A program made the translations under genes and the position numbers. Positions 8,485 to 15,655 of a stretch of DNA of 64,000 nucleotides are shown here, one piece after another (the first letter of the stretch is position 1; the number at the start of each line of letters is the position of its first letter). This DNA comes from Ramlibacter ginsenosidimutans. Its GTDB lineage: Bacteria > Pseudomonadota > Gammaproteobacteria > Burkholderiales > Burkholderiaceae_C. The notes under the pieces are model-generated. The model had not been told where the DNA came from and searched no databases. It was given only the letters and a program-made list of their open reading frames with translations. Where the stretch lies: NCBI RefSeq assembly GCF_042678185.1, contig NZ_JBHUDQ010000011.1; one strand, 5' to 3'.

Positions 8485-9281
8485 GCCTTTTGCTCCGGCT
8501 GGGCGCCCGTGTACTCGAACTCGCGCGTGGCCTGGTAGGACAGTGCGAAGCCGATCGGGTCGTTCAGTTCCTCGGTGAGGTGCGCGATGAGGCTCGCGGT
8601 GCGCGCGAGCATCGGCACGCCTTTCAGCGCGGCGACCGGGAAGCCCACGCCCAGCAGCACCGCGGGGATCGCGCCGGACACGTTCAGCTTGAGGTCCTTG
8701 CCGACCACCTCGGGGATGACCTGCTCCACCACCTTGGCGATCTCGACGAAGCGCTGGCCGCCGCCCGCCTTGCGGGAGACGGCGAAGAGCGCGTCGACGC
8801 GCGGATCGCGCCGCTTGTGTTCGGGATGGCCGTAGCCGGCGATGGCCTGCTTGCGTTCGCGGCGCGCTGCGACGACGGCGCGTGCGGCCGCGGCGATGTC
8901 ACCGTCGCGCCGCTGCGCTTCCTCGTCGATCTCCACGTACAGCCGGCCCGCGGTTTCCGATGCGCCCAGGATCACCGAGCCCGATCCCAGGATGCCCGCG
9001 GCGACGGCGCCCTGCATCGCGTCGGGGGCCGCGGCGAGCGTCATGCGCGCGGCCTGCACGCTGGGCACGAGCCCGTGCTCCGCGATCGCGACCAGCGTCG
9101 CGTTGAGCACCGCGCTGGCCGCCGCATCCGGCCGCTGGCCAGTGAGCAGCAGGAAGAAGTAGTCGCCGAAATTGACCTGCCCGATCAGGTCGCGGGCGAG
9201 GTCGTTGCCCCGCACGACGATGGTGTCCTCGTTGGACGTGCAGATGCCCGAGCGGGGCAGCGTGGCCTTGCCGATCTTCAA
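8481..9281 (-). CDS. Citryl-CoA-lyase-like protein (citrate synthase fold)
   Basis: A 266-residue protein related to citrate synthases but much shorter than the roughly 430-residue enzymes. The motif GYGHPEHKRRDPR matches the citrate synthase GHxxYKxxDPR region that carries a catalytic His. The segment where synthases have NVDFYSG reads LNVSGAIP, so the catalytic Asp appears absent, and the HGGANE loop is also altered (GSGSVILGASE). Proteins like this are usually named citryl-CoA lyase. The start is a TTG preceded by GGGAGA. It is translationally coupled to the CoA transferase, so a lyase acting on the CoA thioester made by that enzyme is the best guess. Confidence 0.85.
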   Translation of the reverse strand: MKIGKATLPRSGICTSNEDTIVVRGNDLARDLIGQVNFGDYFFLLLTGQRPDAAASAVLNATLVAIAEHGLVPSVQAARMTLAAAPDAMQGAVAAGILGSGSVILGASETAGRLYVEIDEEAQRRDGDIAAAARAVVAARRERKQAIAGYGHPEHKRRDPRVDALFAVSRKAGGGQRFVEIAKVVEQVIPEVVGKDLKLNVSGAIPAVLLGVGFPVAALKGVPMLARTASLIAHLTEELNDPIGFALSYQATREFEYTGAQPEQKA

Positions 9282-9307
9282 TTCAGTCTCCCGGTTGCTG
9301 GGGGATG

Positions 9308-9396
9308 CTGGGGTTCGCTGCGCTCACCGCCAGCCTACGAGGGTCAGCGGACTTGGCGGAGTGCGTACGCTGGCGGTGAGCGAAAGCGAACCCCAG
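9308..9396. repeat. Long imperfect inverted repeat
   Basis: Arms at 9308-9334 and 9369-9396 are about 27 nt each and differ by roughly two positions and one inserted base; the loop is about 34 nt. The motif starting CTGGGGTTCGCT and reading into CTCACCGCCAGC is repeated in inverted form. It sits between two co-directional genes. It may be a dispersed genomic repeat unit or an attenuator/terminator; there is no T-run, so a simple intrinsic terminator is unlikely. Confidence 0.75.
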
Positions 9397-9409
9397 CGCG
9401 TTGCCAAGC

Positions 9410-10294
9410 TCACCCCGCCTTCGGCACCAGGCGGAAGTCGTACTTCGCGGTGTAGAAAGGCTTGTCCATCGTGCGCCCGTCCGGCGCCTTGCCGGGCGGG
9501 TGCTTGGGAAAGTCCACCACCAGGCTGTTGCGCACGCCGAAGACTGCGTCCGAGTCGAGGTAAGGGCTGTCCTTGACGAAGATGTGCGTCACGAGCTTCT
9601 GGTGGCCCGGCGCCTCCAGCATCATGTGCATGTGCCCGGGCCGGTTCAGGTGCCGCCCCATCTTGTCCAGCATGCGGCCGACGGGCCCGTCGCCCGGCAC
9701 CGGGTAGTAGGTCGGCTTGATGGACCAGAAGCGGTAATTGCCTTCCTTGTCCGTGCGGAACTGCGCCCGCAGGCTCATCTCGTGGCCCTTCTGCATGTCG
9801 TACAGGCCGCCCTCGTCGCCGGACCATACGTCCAGCACGCAGTCGGCCACCGCTTTTCCGAAGGTGTCCGTCACGCGCCCGTGGTACAGCGTGGGCTCGC
9901 CGAAGCCTTCGCCGATGTCGGCGCCCAGCTCCTTCTTCGGCGCGCCGGGCCAGAAGAACGGACCTTGCACGGTCGCTTCGGTCGGTCTCTCGCCCGGCCG
10001 GTCCGCCAGCGCCCGGGCGCCGCGAGCCTGGTCCAGCGCGACCACCAGCATCGAGATGCCGAGCGTGTCCGACAGCAGGATGAACTCCTGGCGCTTCTCG
10101 TCGCACTTCTTCCCGGTCTCGGTGAGGAACTGGATGCCGGCCATCCACTCTTCGGGCGTGAGGTCCACCTCGCGCATGAAGGCGTGGGCGTGCTTCACGA
10201 GTGCGCTCATGACCTGCTTGAAGCGCGCGTCCTTGCACTCGCCCATGCGTTCGATCACGGCCTGCGCGAAATCGGTGACTTCCAGTTGCGCCAT
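9410..10294 (-). CDS. Intradiol dioxygenase, hydroxyquinol 1,2-dioxygenase-like (copy 1)
   Basis: A 294-residue non-haem Fe(III) intradiol ring-cleaving dioxygenase. It has the helical N-terminal dimerisation domain (about residues 1-100) followed by the beta-barrel catalytic domain. Predicted iron ligands are Tyr165 (GLYDMQ), Tyr197 (YYPVPGDGPVG), His221 and His223 (RPGHMHM). The N-terminal domain and length fit hydroxyquinol/catechol dioxygenases rather than protocatechuate dioxygenase. Product of hydroxyquinol cleavage would be maleylacetate. A paralogue lies at 14.7-15.6 kb. It is transcribed divergently from a LysR gene, the usual arrangement for an inducible ring-cleavage gene. Confidence 0.93.
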   Translation of the reverse strand: MAQLEVTDFAQAVIERMGECKDARFKQVMSALVKHAHAFMREVDLTPEEWMAGIQFLTETGKKCDEKRQEFILLSDTLGISMLVVALDQARGARALADRPGERPTEATVQGPFFWPGAPKKELGADIGEGFGEPTLYHGRVTDTFGKAVADCVLDVWSGDEGGLYDMQKGHEMSLRAQFRTDKEGNYRFWSIKPTYYPVPGDGPVGRMLDKMGRHLNRPGHMHMMLEAPGHQKLVTHIFVKDSPYLDSDAVFGVRNSLVVDFPKHPPGKAPDGRTMDKPFYTAKYDFRLVPKAG

Positions 10295-10340
10295 GCTTGC
10301 TCCTTGGTGACGGGCGCAGTCTAGGAGCCGTCCGGCCGGG

Positions 10341-10362
10341 TTGGAAAGTGATGAATTTCCAC
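10341..10362 (-). promoter_or_regulatory. Possible operator upstream of dioxygenase copy 1
   Basis: TTGGAAAGTGATGAATTTCC contains a short inverted repeat (GGAAA/TTTCC) and, read on the minus strand, shows a GGAAA-TCAT core loosely resembling the 19-nt element at 2740 and 15611. It is about 47 nt upstream of the dioxygenase start and within the divergent LysR promoter. The resemblance is weak. Confidence 0.3.
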
Positions 10363-10368
10363 GGTTAT

Positions 10369-10385
10369 GATCGATGCCATCGATC
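10369..10385. promoter_or_regulatory. Perfect 17-bp palindrome before the LysR start
   Basis: GATCGATGCCATCGATC is a perfect palindrome with 8-bp arms and one central base. It ends 18 nt before the ATG of the LysR gene at 10404, a position suited to autorepression. The function is inferred from symmetry and place only. Confidence 0.45.
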
Positions 10386-10403
10386 GCAATCCGGGCGGAC
10401 CCT

Positions 10404-11288
10404 ATGGAACTGCGCCACCTGCGCTACTTCGACGCCGTCGCCGAAACGCTGAACTTCACGCGGGCCGCCGAACGACTGCACGTCACGCAGTCCACGCTGT
10501 CGCACCAGATCAAGCAGCTGGAAGAGGAACTGGGTGCGGCGCTGTTCGACCGCGGCGGCAAGCATGTACGGATGACCGAGGCGGGCGAGATCCTGCGCAG
10601 CCACATGACGCCCGCGCTGGAGCAGATCGACCTCGGCCTGCAGGCCTTGCGCACGCCCGCCGTGGCGATCACGGGCAGCATCCGCCTGGGCACCACGCCC
10701 AGCTTCAACACGCGCATGGTCCCGCAGTGCGTGGCGACGCTACTCAACCAGTATCCCGGCATGGCCGTCACCGTGGAGGAACTCGCGGCGGGGCAGATCC
10801 TCAAGCGGCTGCGCTCGGGCCACCTGGACATCGCGGTGTCGTACCCGCCCGGCGACGGCGGCGACCTCTGGTTCGAGCCCCTCTACAACGAGGAGCTGCG
10901 CCTGGTGGTCGGCATCCACCATCCGCTGGCGAAGCGCCGCCGCGTGCGCATGGTGGAACTGCACGGCGTGCGCATGGCGCTGCTGCATCCGCAGTTCCTC
11001 ACGCGCAAGCTGCTCGACGACTGCTTCCACCAGGCCGGCGCGAAGCCCATCGTGGTGGCGCAGATGAATTCCGTCGCGCCCATGATCGCGCTGATCCGGC
11101 AGACCGATCTCGCCGGGATCATCACCGAGACGGCGGTGGCGCCGTCGGCGGACCTGCGCGTGATCCCGCTGGAAGACCCGACCCCGATCCGCACGCCCGG
11201 CCTGCTGTGGCCGAAGGGCGCGACGCGTTCGCCGGTGCTGAAGCACTTCGCCGAGATCATCCGCCGCGCGGCGGGGACCGGCGCCTGA
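10404..11288 (+). CDS. LysR-family transcriptional regulator
   Basis: A 294-residue LysR-type regulator: N-terminal winged helix-turn-helix (MELRHLRYFDAVAETLNFTRAAERLHVTQSTLSHQIKQLE, about residues 1-60) and a periplasmic-binding-protein-like effector domain (about 90-290). The ATG giving MELRHLRYF is chosen over an upstream in-frame ATG because this is the invariant family start. It is divergent from dioxygenase copy 1, separated by 109 nt that contain a 17-bp palindrome. The probable role is activation of the dioxygenase and perhaps the Liv/CoA transferase operon, with the aromatic substrate or a pathway intermediate as inducer. Confidence 0.95.
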   Translation: MELRHLRYFDAVAETLNFTRAAERLHVTQSTLSHQIKQLEEELGAALFDRGGKHVRMTEAGEILRSHMTPALEQIDLGLQALRTPAVAITGSIRLGTTPSFNTRMVPQCVATLLNQYPGMAVTVEELAAGQILKRLRSGHLDIAVSYPPGDGGDLWFEPLYNEELRLVVGIHHPLAKRRRVRMVELHGVRMALLHPQFLTRKLLDDCFHQAGAKPIVVAQMNSVAPMIALIRQTDLAGIITETAVAPSADLRVIPLEDPTPIRTPGLLWPKGATRSPVLKHFAEIIRRAAGTGA

Positions 11289-11314
11289 ACGGCCCGCGCC
11301 GGGCCGTCCGCACC

Positions 11315-12259
11315 ATGTCCTTTCGCGAAGCCGAACTCGCCGCCCTCGCCGCGCGCATGGGCGAACAGCTGCTGCGGCAGCGGCTCGCGCGCGAACGCGA
11401 CGCCCACCTCGCACCCGCGCTTCCGGTGGGCGAGGTGCTGGCCGCGCACCACCTGCGCGGCTCCGGCCGCGCCATCCACCTGGTCCTCACGCTGTGCGGG
11501 CTGCGCGGCGTCGGCCGGCGCAACGCGCATGCGATCGAGCTGCGCCAGCATGCGCTGAAGCTGCCGCGGCTACCCGCTGCCTTCGAAGGATTCACGCTGC
11601 TGCACCTGAGCGACCTGCACATCGACGCGGGCGAGCGCTACCTGCAGGCCCTCGTGGAACGCGTGCAGGGCGTCTCCTGCGACGCCTGCGTGCTCACGGG
11701 CGACTTCCGCTTCGGCACGCGCGGATCCTCGGCCCCGGCCATCGCCGCCCTCGCCCGCCTGCTGCCCGCGCTGCCCGCGACCACCTTCGCGGTGCTGGGC
11801 AACCACGACGACCTCGCCCTGGGACTCGGCCTCGAAGCGCTGGGCGTACGGGTCCTGATGAACGAGGCCGAGGCGCTGCAGCGCGGCGGAGAAAGCATGC
11901 ACATCGCCGGCATCGACGACGCGCACTACTTCCGCACGCACGACCTCGCGCGCGCCCGGGCGGGCGTGCCGCCCGATGGCTGCGCCCTGCTGCTGTCGCA
12001 CACGCCGCAGCCGTATCGCGAGGCGGCGGCGCACGGTTTCGCGGGCATGCTGTGCGGCCACACGCACGGCGGCCAGATCTGCCTGCCGGGAGGCATTCCC
12101 CTGCTGACGGAGGCCCGGGCGCCACGCCGGCTCGCGCGCGGCAGCTGGCGCTTCGGCACGATGGCCGGCTACACGTCGGTGGGTTGCGGTTGCTCGATCG
12201 TGGACGCGCGCTTCTTCTGCCCGCCCGAGGTCACTGTGCACACGCTGCAGCGGGCCTGA
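11315..12259 (+). CDS. Metallophosphoesterase (calcineurin-like)
   Basis: A 314-residue calcineurin-type metallophosphoesterase. Metal-binding motifs occur in order: LSDLHID (DxH), LTGDFRFG (GD), VLGNHDD (GNHD), LLLSHTPQ and CGHTHGGQICLPGG (GHxH). This matches the YkuE/UDP-2,3-diacylglucosamine pyrophosphatase-like subgroup, which acts on phosphodiester or pyrophosphate bonds. The N-terminal about 85 residues are unlike the catalytic domain. The start ATG is 26 nt after the LysR stop. It is probably unrelated to aromatic catabolism. Confidence 0.92.
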   Translation: MSFREAELAALAARMGEQLLRQRLARERDAHLAPALPVGEVLAAHHLRGSGRAIHLVLTLCGLRGVGRRNAHAIELRQHALKLPRLPAAFEGFTLLHLSDLHIDAGERYLQALVERVQGVSCDACVLTGDFRFGTRGSSAPAIAALARLLPALPATTFAVLGNHDDLALGLGLEALGVRVLMNEAEALQRGGESMHIAGIDDAHYFRTHDLARARAGVPPDGCALLLSHTPQPYREAAAHGFAGMLCGHTHGGQICLPGGIPLLTEARAPRRLARGSWRFGTMAGYTSVGCGCSIVDARFFCPPEVTVHTLQRA

Positions 12260-12279
12260 GCGGCCACACGCGCCAAGCC

Positions 12280-12537
12280 TCAGCCGTGAGCCGCGGTGCG
12301 CGCGGCGCAGTCGTTGAAATGCCGCACCAGTTCCAGGAAGGCACCGCGCGTGTGCACCACGCCGTCCAGCACCACCACCGCGTTGGCGCGCTGGAGGGCG
12401 CGATTGCGGAAGCGGCGCAGGGCCGAGGGGAACTCCGACGGCGCCACTCGCTCGGACGCGACCACCTCGCCATACGGCGTGGCCAGGCTGATGGTGCGCG
12501 TGCCGGGCGCGTCGGGTTCGTCGTGCTGCAGGTCCAT
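12280..12537 (-). CDS. Small hypothetical protein
   Basis: An 85-residue protein with no recognised domain, rich in charged residues and ending FNDCAARTAAHG. It was chosen over overlapping frames because its composition (mixed hydrophobic core VVVLDGVVHTRGAFLELVRHF) looks protein-like. It converges on the phosphoesterase gene with a 20-nt gap. Confidence 0.55.
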   Translation of the reverse strand: MDLQHDEPDAPGTRTISLATPYGEVVASERVAPSEFPSALRRFRNRALQRANAVVVLDGVVHTRGAFLELVRHFNDCAARTAAHG

Positions 12538-12752
12538 GCACGCACTTTGCTCCGCTCGCGCGCCACGCAGGGTAGGACCGGCCGGGAATTCTTGCAGGAC
12601 ACCTGCCTACGCCCGGTCGGGCTGGGTCACTGGCTGAGTTTCACCTGTAGGTCACGGCCACCTGCGCGGTCGCGGCAAGGGATCCGCCCGCATGCGTCGG
12701 CCGCCCGAGGCCGCCAGGCCGCCCCGCGTCGCGTGCTTGAGCCGCAGCCCCA
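12538..12752. other. Intergenic stretch with no feature seen
   Basis: About 215 nt between two small minus-strand genes. No convincing reading frame, terminator hairpin with T-run or repeat is visible. Confidence 0.5.
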
Positions 12753-13013
12753 TCAGGCCGTGTCGCGGCCCTGTTTTTCGAGGCTGGCGGATTTCTTCAG
12801 GCCGCGCACGTTCATGGCCGCGAGGATCAGTTGCAGCGTGATGAGTGCATAGGCCTGCGTGTGCCAGCCCCAGGCCACCCACAGGGCGTTGCTGGCCATG
12901 AAGACCCAGAAGCCGATCTTGCGCCGGTCGGCGTGCGCGGACGCGACCAGCCACGCGGCGAGCACGCTGGCCACCATGGCGGGCCACTGAAGGAGGTCGA
13001 GGAGGTTGTCCAT
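12753..13013 (-). CDS. Small integral membrane protein
   Basis: An 86-residue protein with three likely membrane segments (about residues 8-26, 33-50 and 53-70) and a charged C-terminal tail. The Trp-rich motif NALWVAWGWHTQAYALITLQ recalls small PnuC-like or SemiSWEET-like membrane proteins, but the match is too short to name. It is 7 nt downstream of the amidohydrolase gene on the same strand and preceded by a good ribosome-binding sequence, so it is probably translated from that transcript. Confidence 0.75.
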   Translation of the reverse strand: MDNLLDLLQWPAMVASVLAAWLVASAHADRRKIGFWVFMASNALWVAWGWHTQAYALITLQLILAAMNVRGLKKSASLEKQGRDTA

Positions 13014-13020
13014 GCGGCGC

Positions 13021-14364
13021 TCAGTGGACCAGGCCCATGGCGCGCGTGATCTTCTCGCCCGAAGCGCACAGCCGGGCCAAGTCCGCCGACAGGTCGCCGG
13101 CCAGCAGCCGGCCCGCGCGCTTGCGCCAGCGACCGGCCACCATGACGCTGTCGATGTTGGCCAGCGAGGTCTGGAACACGACGCTGCTCACCGCGTCGTG
13201 CACCGGCTGCATGTTGAGGTCGCTGGCGCGGATGACGACCAGGTCGGCCTGCTTGCCCGGCGCCAGCGTGCCGATGCGATCGAGCTGCTGCAGCATGCGC
13301 GCGCCCTCCACCGTCACCCAGGACAGCGCTTCGCGCGCGGTGATCGTGGAGGTCGGCGGGATCGTGCCGTGCGTCTCGCGGTAAGCGACGTTGTCCAGGC
13401 TGCGCTGCATGCCGAGCGCGACCCGCGCCTGCGTGAGCATGTCGCCCGAGAGGACGCTCTCGAGGTCGACGCCGAGCGAAGGCGCACGGCCGAAGCGCCG
13501 CAGCCGGCCGGTGATCGGATGGCCGTGGCCTTGCGACATCTCGCTCTCCGCTGCCGCGGAAAAACTCATGCCGAGTTCGCAGAAGCGTTGCAGCTGCCCG
13601 TCCGAAAGCGCGTGGCCATGCACGATGTTGATGTTGGGTCCGAGCAGGCCCGCGGCCTCCAGCCGCTCCCAGCCGTCCGGCGTGCGGGCCACGCCGCCGC
13701 CCTGGTGCAGCGAGGCGATCAGTCCCAGCTCGCGCGCCATCCGGAAGTCCTGCATCGCGACCTCCAGCGTGGCGTAGTGCGGCCCGAGCACCGCGGCCTG
13801 GATCGACAGCAGCGACTGCCCCTGATGCGCCTTCAGCAGGCGCTCGATCTCCGCGCGCGGATGCGGCACCTCCCAGAACGGAACCTGCCCCGGCTTGGGA
13901 TCGGGCTTGGGCGTGCCGTGGAAGAAGGCCGCGCGAATGCCGGTGGACAGCAGGCCCTCGATCGCCGCGTCGTTGTGCGCAGGCGTGGGATTGTTGTGGC
14001 ACCAGTCGGCCAGCGTGGTCGTGCCGCAATTGAGCTGGTTCAACGCGCCCATGCGCGTGGCGATGAACAGGTCGTCCGGCTGGAAGGCCGTGGCAAGCCC
14101 CGCATGCATCTTCTGGAAGTACTCCAGCAGCGTCCAGTTCGCGGCCACGCCGCGCAGCGCCGTCTGCCAGGTGTGCATGTGCGCATTGACCAGGCCGGGG
14201 ATGACGATGCAGCCGCTGGCGTCGACCACATCGGCGTCGCCGGCTTCGATGCGGGGCGCGATCGCAGCGATGCGCTCGCCCTGGACCAGCAGGTCGCCTT
14301 GCGGCAGCTCGCCTTGCTGGTCCATCGTGACGATGGTCGCGCCGCGCAGGAGGGTGTTGGGCAT
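13021..14364 (-). CDS. Amidohydrolase (ATZ/TRZ-like)
   Basis: A 447-residue metal-dependent hydrolase of the amidohydrolase superfamily, subgroup of atrazine/melamine chlorohydrolases and guanine deaminase-type enzymes. The metal-binding HMH is at residues 62-64 (PGLVNAHMHTWQ), later ligands are seen in SLHQGGG and VHGHALSDGQ, and LGVDLESVLSGDM carries the conserved Asp. The C-terminal GTLAPGKQADLVVI is the usual return to the beta-sandwich. Such enzymes remove amino, halide or alkyl-amino groups from ring compounds. The ATG giving MPNTLL is chosen because it starts the conserved sandwich strand. It lies next to ring-cleavage genes, so a role in preparing a substituted aromatic is possible. 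Confidence 0.92.
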   Translation of the reverse strand: MPNTLLRGATIVTMDQQGELPQGDLLVQGERIAAIAPRIEAGDADVVDASGCIVIPGLVNAHMHTWQTALRGVAANWTLLEYFQKMHAGLATAFQPDDLFIATRMGALNQLNCGTTTLADWCHNNPTPAHNDAAIEGLLSTGIRAAFFHGTPKPDPKPGQVPFWEVPHPRAEIERLLKAHQGQSLLSIQAAVLGPHYATLEVAMQDFRMARELGLIASLHQGGGVARTPDGWERLEAAGLLGPNINIVHGHALSDGQLQRFCELGMSFSAAAESEMSQGHGHPITGRLRRFGRAPSLGVDLESVLSGDMLTQARVALGMQRSLDNVAYRETHGTIPPTSTITAREALSWVTVEGARMLQQLDRIGTLAPGKQADLVVIRASDLNMQPVHDAVSSVVFQTSLANIDSVMVAGRWRKRAGRLLAGDLSADLARLCASGEKITRAMGLVH

Positions 14365-14410
14365 GGAATCTCCAGGATCGGGCCAGGCGCACTGCGCACC
14401 CGGCACCGCT

Positions 14411-14716
14411 TCATTCGCTGACGGTGTAGTCCACCTGGTGGCGATGCGTGCGCATGGCGCCGAGTTCCTGCTTCACGCGCAGGTGCTCGGGATGGGTGGC
14501 GTAGGCATCGAGCGCCGCCTGGGAACTGAAGTCGCTGACCAGCACCACGTCGCACGCATAGTCCACGCCGCTGCTGTCCACCCCGATCTCCAGGTGCAGC
14601 AGGCCGGGAATGCGACCGCGCAGGCCGAGGAAACTCGCCTTGAGCTGCTCGATGTTGGCCAGCTTCTCGTCGCGGGTCGCCCCGCGCACGTTCCACATGA
14701 CGACGTGGCGGATCAA
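14411..14716 (-). CDS. Dabb-family (dimeric alpha-beta barrel) protein
   Basis: A 101-residue Dabb (stress-responsive A/B barrel) protein: MIRHVVMWNVRG opens the family and DYACDVVLVSDFSSQAALDAYATHPEH is its typical second half. The start is TTG at 14716, overlapping the stop of the dioxygenase gene (TTGA) and preceded by GGAGG with 7-nt spacing, so the non-ATG start is well supported. These proteins sometimes act on polyketide or aromatic intermediates. Coupling to dioxygenase copy 2 suggests a role in the same pathway. Confidence 0.88.
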   Translation of the reverse strand: MIRHVVMWNVRGATRDEKLANIEQLKASFLGLRGRIPGLLHLEIGVDSSGVDYACDVVLVSDFSSQAALDAYATHPEHLRVKQELGAMRTHRHQVDYTVSE

Positions 14717-15555
14717 GCCGCGGCCTCCATCTTGCGCGGCAGCACGAAGTCGTACTCGACGAGGTAGCTGCCGTCCGGCTGCTTCACCCAGTCGGCGATC
14801 AGCGACTGGCGCACGCCGAACACGGCATCGGAGTCCAGGTACGGGTCGCCATTGCGGAACACGTGGGTGATCAGCCGCTCGTAGCCCGGCGCCGTGATCA
14901 TGAAATGCAGGTGCGCCGGCCGCCAGGGATGGCGTTTGGTCGCGCGCAGCATCTCGCCGACCGGGCCGTCATCCGGGATCGGGTAGGCCTCCGCGAGGAT
15001 GGAGCGGAAGTGGTACTGCCCCTTGCCGTTGGCGTGCAGCACGCCGCGCGCCTGGTGCGCATCCAGCCCCTCGCGCTGCACGTCGTACTTGCCTTCGGCG
15101 TCCGCCTGCCACACCTGGATCTCGGCGCCGGGAACCGGCTCGCCGTCCAGCCCGCGCACCGTTCCGCGCACCAGGCAGGGAACGCCAGGCGCGCCGTTGG
15201 CGACGTCCTCGCCGAGGTCGAAGCTGGGCGCGTCTTCCACGAAGAAGGGACCGAACACGGTGGCTTCGGTGCAGCCGGCGGGCTTGTCGTTGTTCATCGC
15301 CACGGTGAGCATCGACAGGCCCAGCGTATCGGACAGCAGGATGAACTCCTGGCGCTGGTCGTCCGTGATGTGGCCCACTCGCGTGAGGAAATCGATGCCG
15401 CGGAACCATTCCGCCTCGGTGAGCTTCACCTCGCGCGCGAAGGCGTGCAGGTGCTGCACCAGGCTGGTCATGATCTCCTTCAGGCGCGGGTCCGGCGTGT
15501 CGGCGAATCGCGCGATGACGGCCTGGGTGATGTTGTCCTGGGTGAGGTTGCGCAT
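14713..15555 (-). CDS. Intradiol dioxygenase, hydroxyquinol 1,2-dioxygenase-like (copy 2)
   Basis: A 280-residue Fe(III) intradiol dioxygenase, paralogous to the 9.4-10.3 kb copy. It shares the N-terminal domain, including the EFILLSDTLG segment, and predicted ligands are Tyr157 (GKYDVQ), Tyr191 (AYPIPDDGPVG), His215 and His217 (RPAHLHF). It is the better candidate for the hydroxyquinol step because the FAD hydroxylase is in the divergent operon and the maleylacetate reductase is close by. Hydroxyquinol would be opened to maleylacetate in the cytoplasm. Its promoter region contains the 19-nt element. Confidence 0.94.
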   Translation of the reverse strand: MRNLTQDNITQAVIARFADTPDPRLKEIMTSLVQHLHAFAREVKLTEAEWFRGIDFLTRVGHITDDQRQEFILLSDTLGLSMLTVAMNNDKPAGCTEATVFGPFFVEDAPSFDLGEDVANGAPGVPCLVRGTVRGLDGEPVPGAEIQVWQADAEGKYDVQREGLDAHQARGVLHANGKGQYHFRSILAEAYPIPDDGPVGEMLRATKRHPWRPAHLHFMITAPGYERLITHVFRNGDPYLDSDAVFGVRQSLIADWVKQPDGSYLVEYDFVLPRKMEAAA

Positions 15556-15592
15556 GGGAGTCTCCTGGCGCGACTCTAGGGCCCGGCCATAA

Positions 15593-15629
15593 TTTGCGAA
15601 AGCGCCGCGCGGCAAATGAGTTTTCCGCG
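15593..15629. promoter_or_regulatory. Divergent operator region: TTTGC/GCAAA repeat plus 19-nt element
   Basis: TTTGC (15593-15597) and GCAAA (15612-15616) form an inverted repeat with a 14-nt spacer, as expected for a LysR binding site. The second half runs into the 19-nt element GGCAAATGAGTTTTCCGCG at 15611-15629, identical to 2740-2758. The region lies between dioxygenase copy 2 (start 15555) and the LysR gene (start 15656). Confidence 0.6.
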
Positions 15630-15655
15630 GCGCGCAAGAAACAGGAGGCGACGCC

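Noticed and set aside
9308..9396. Intrinsic terminator
   Set aside because: The arms are long but there is no T-run after either arm.
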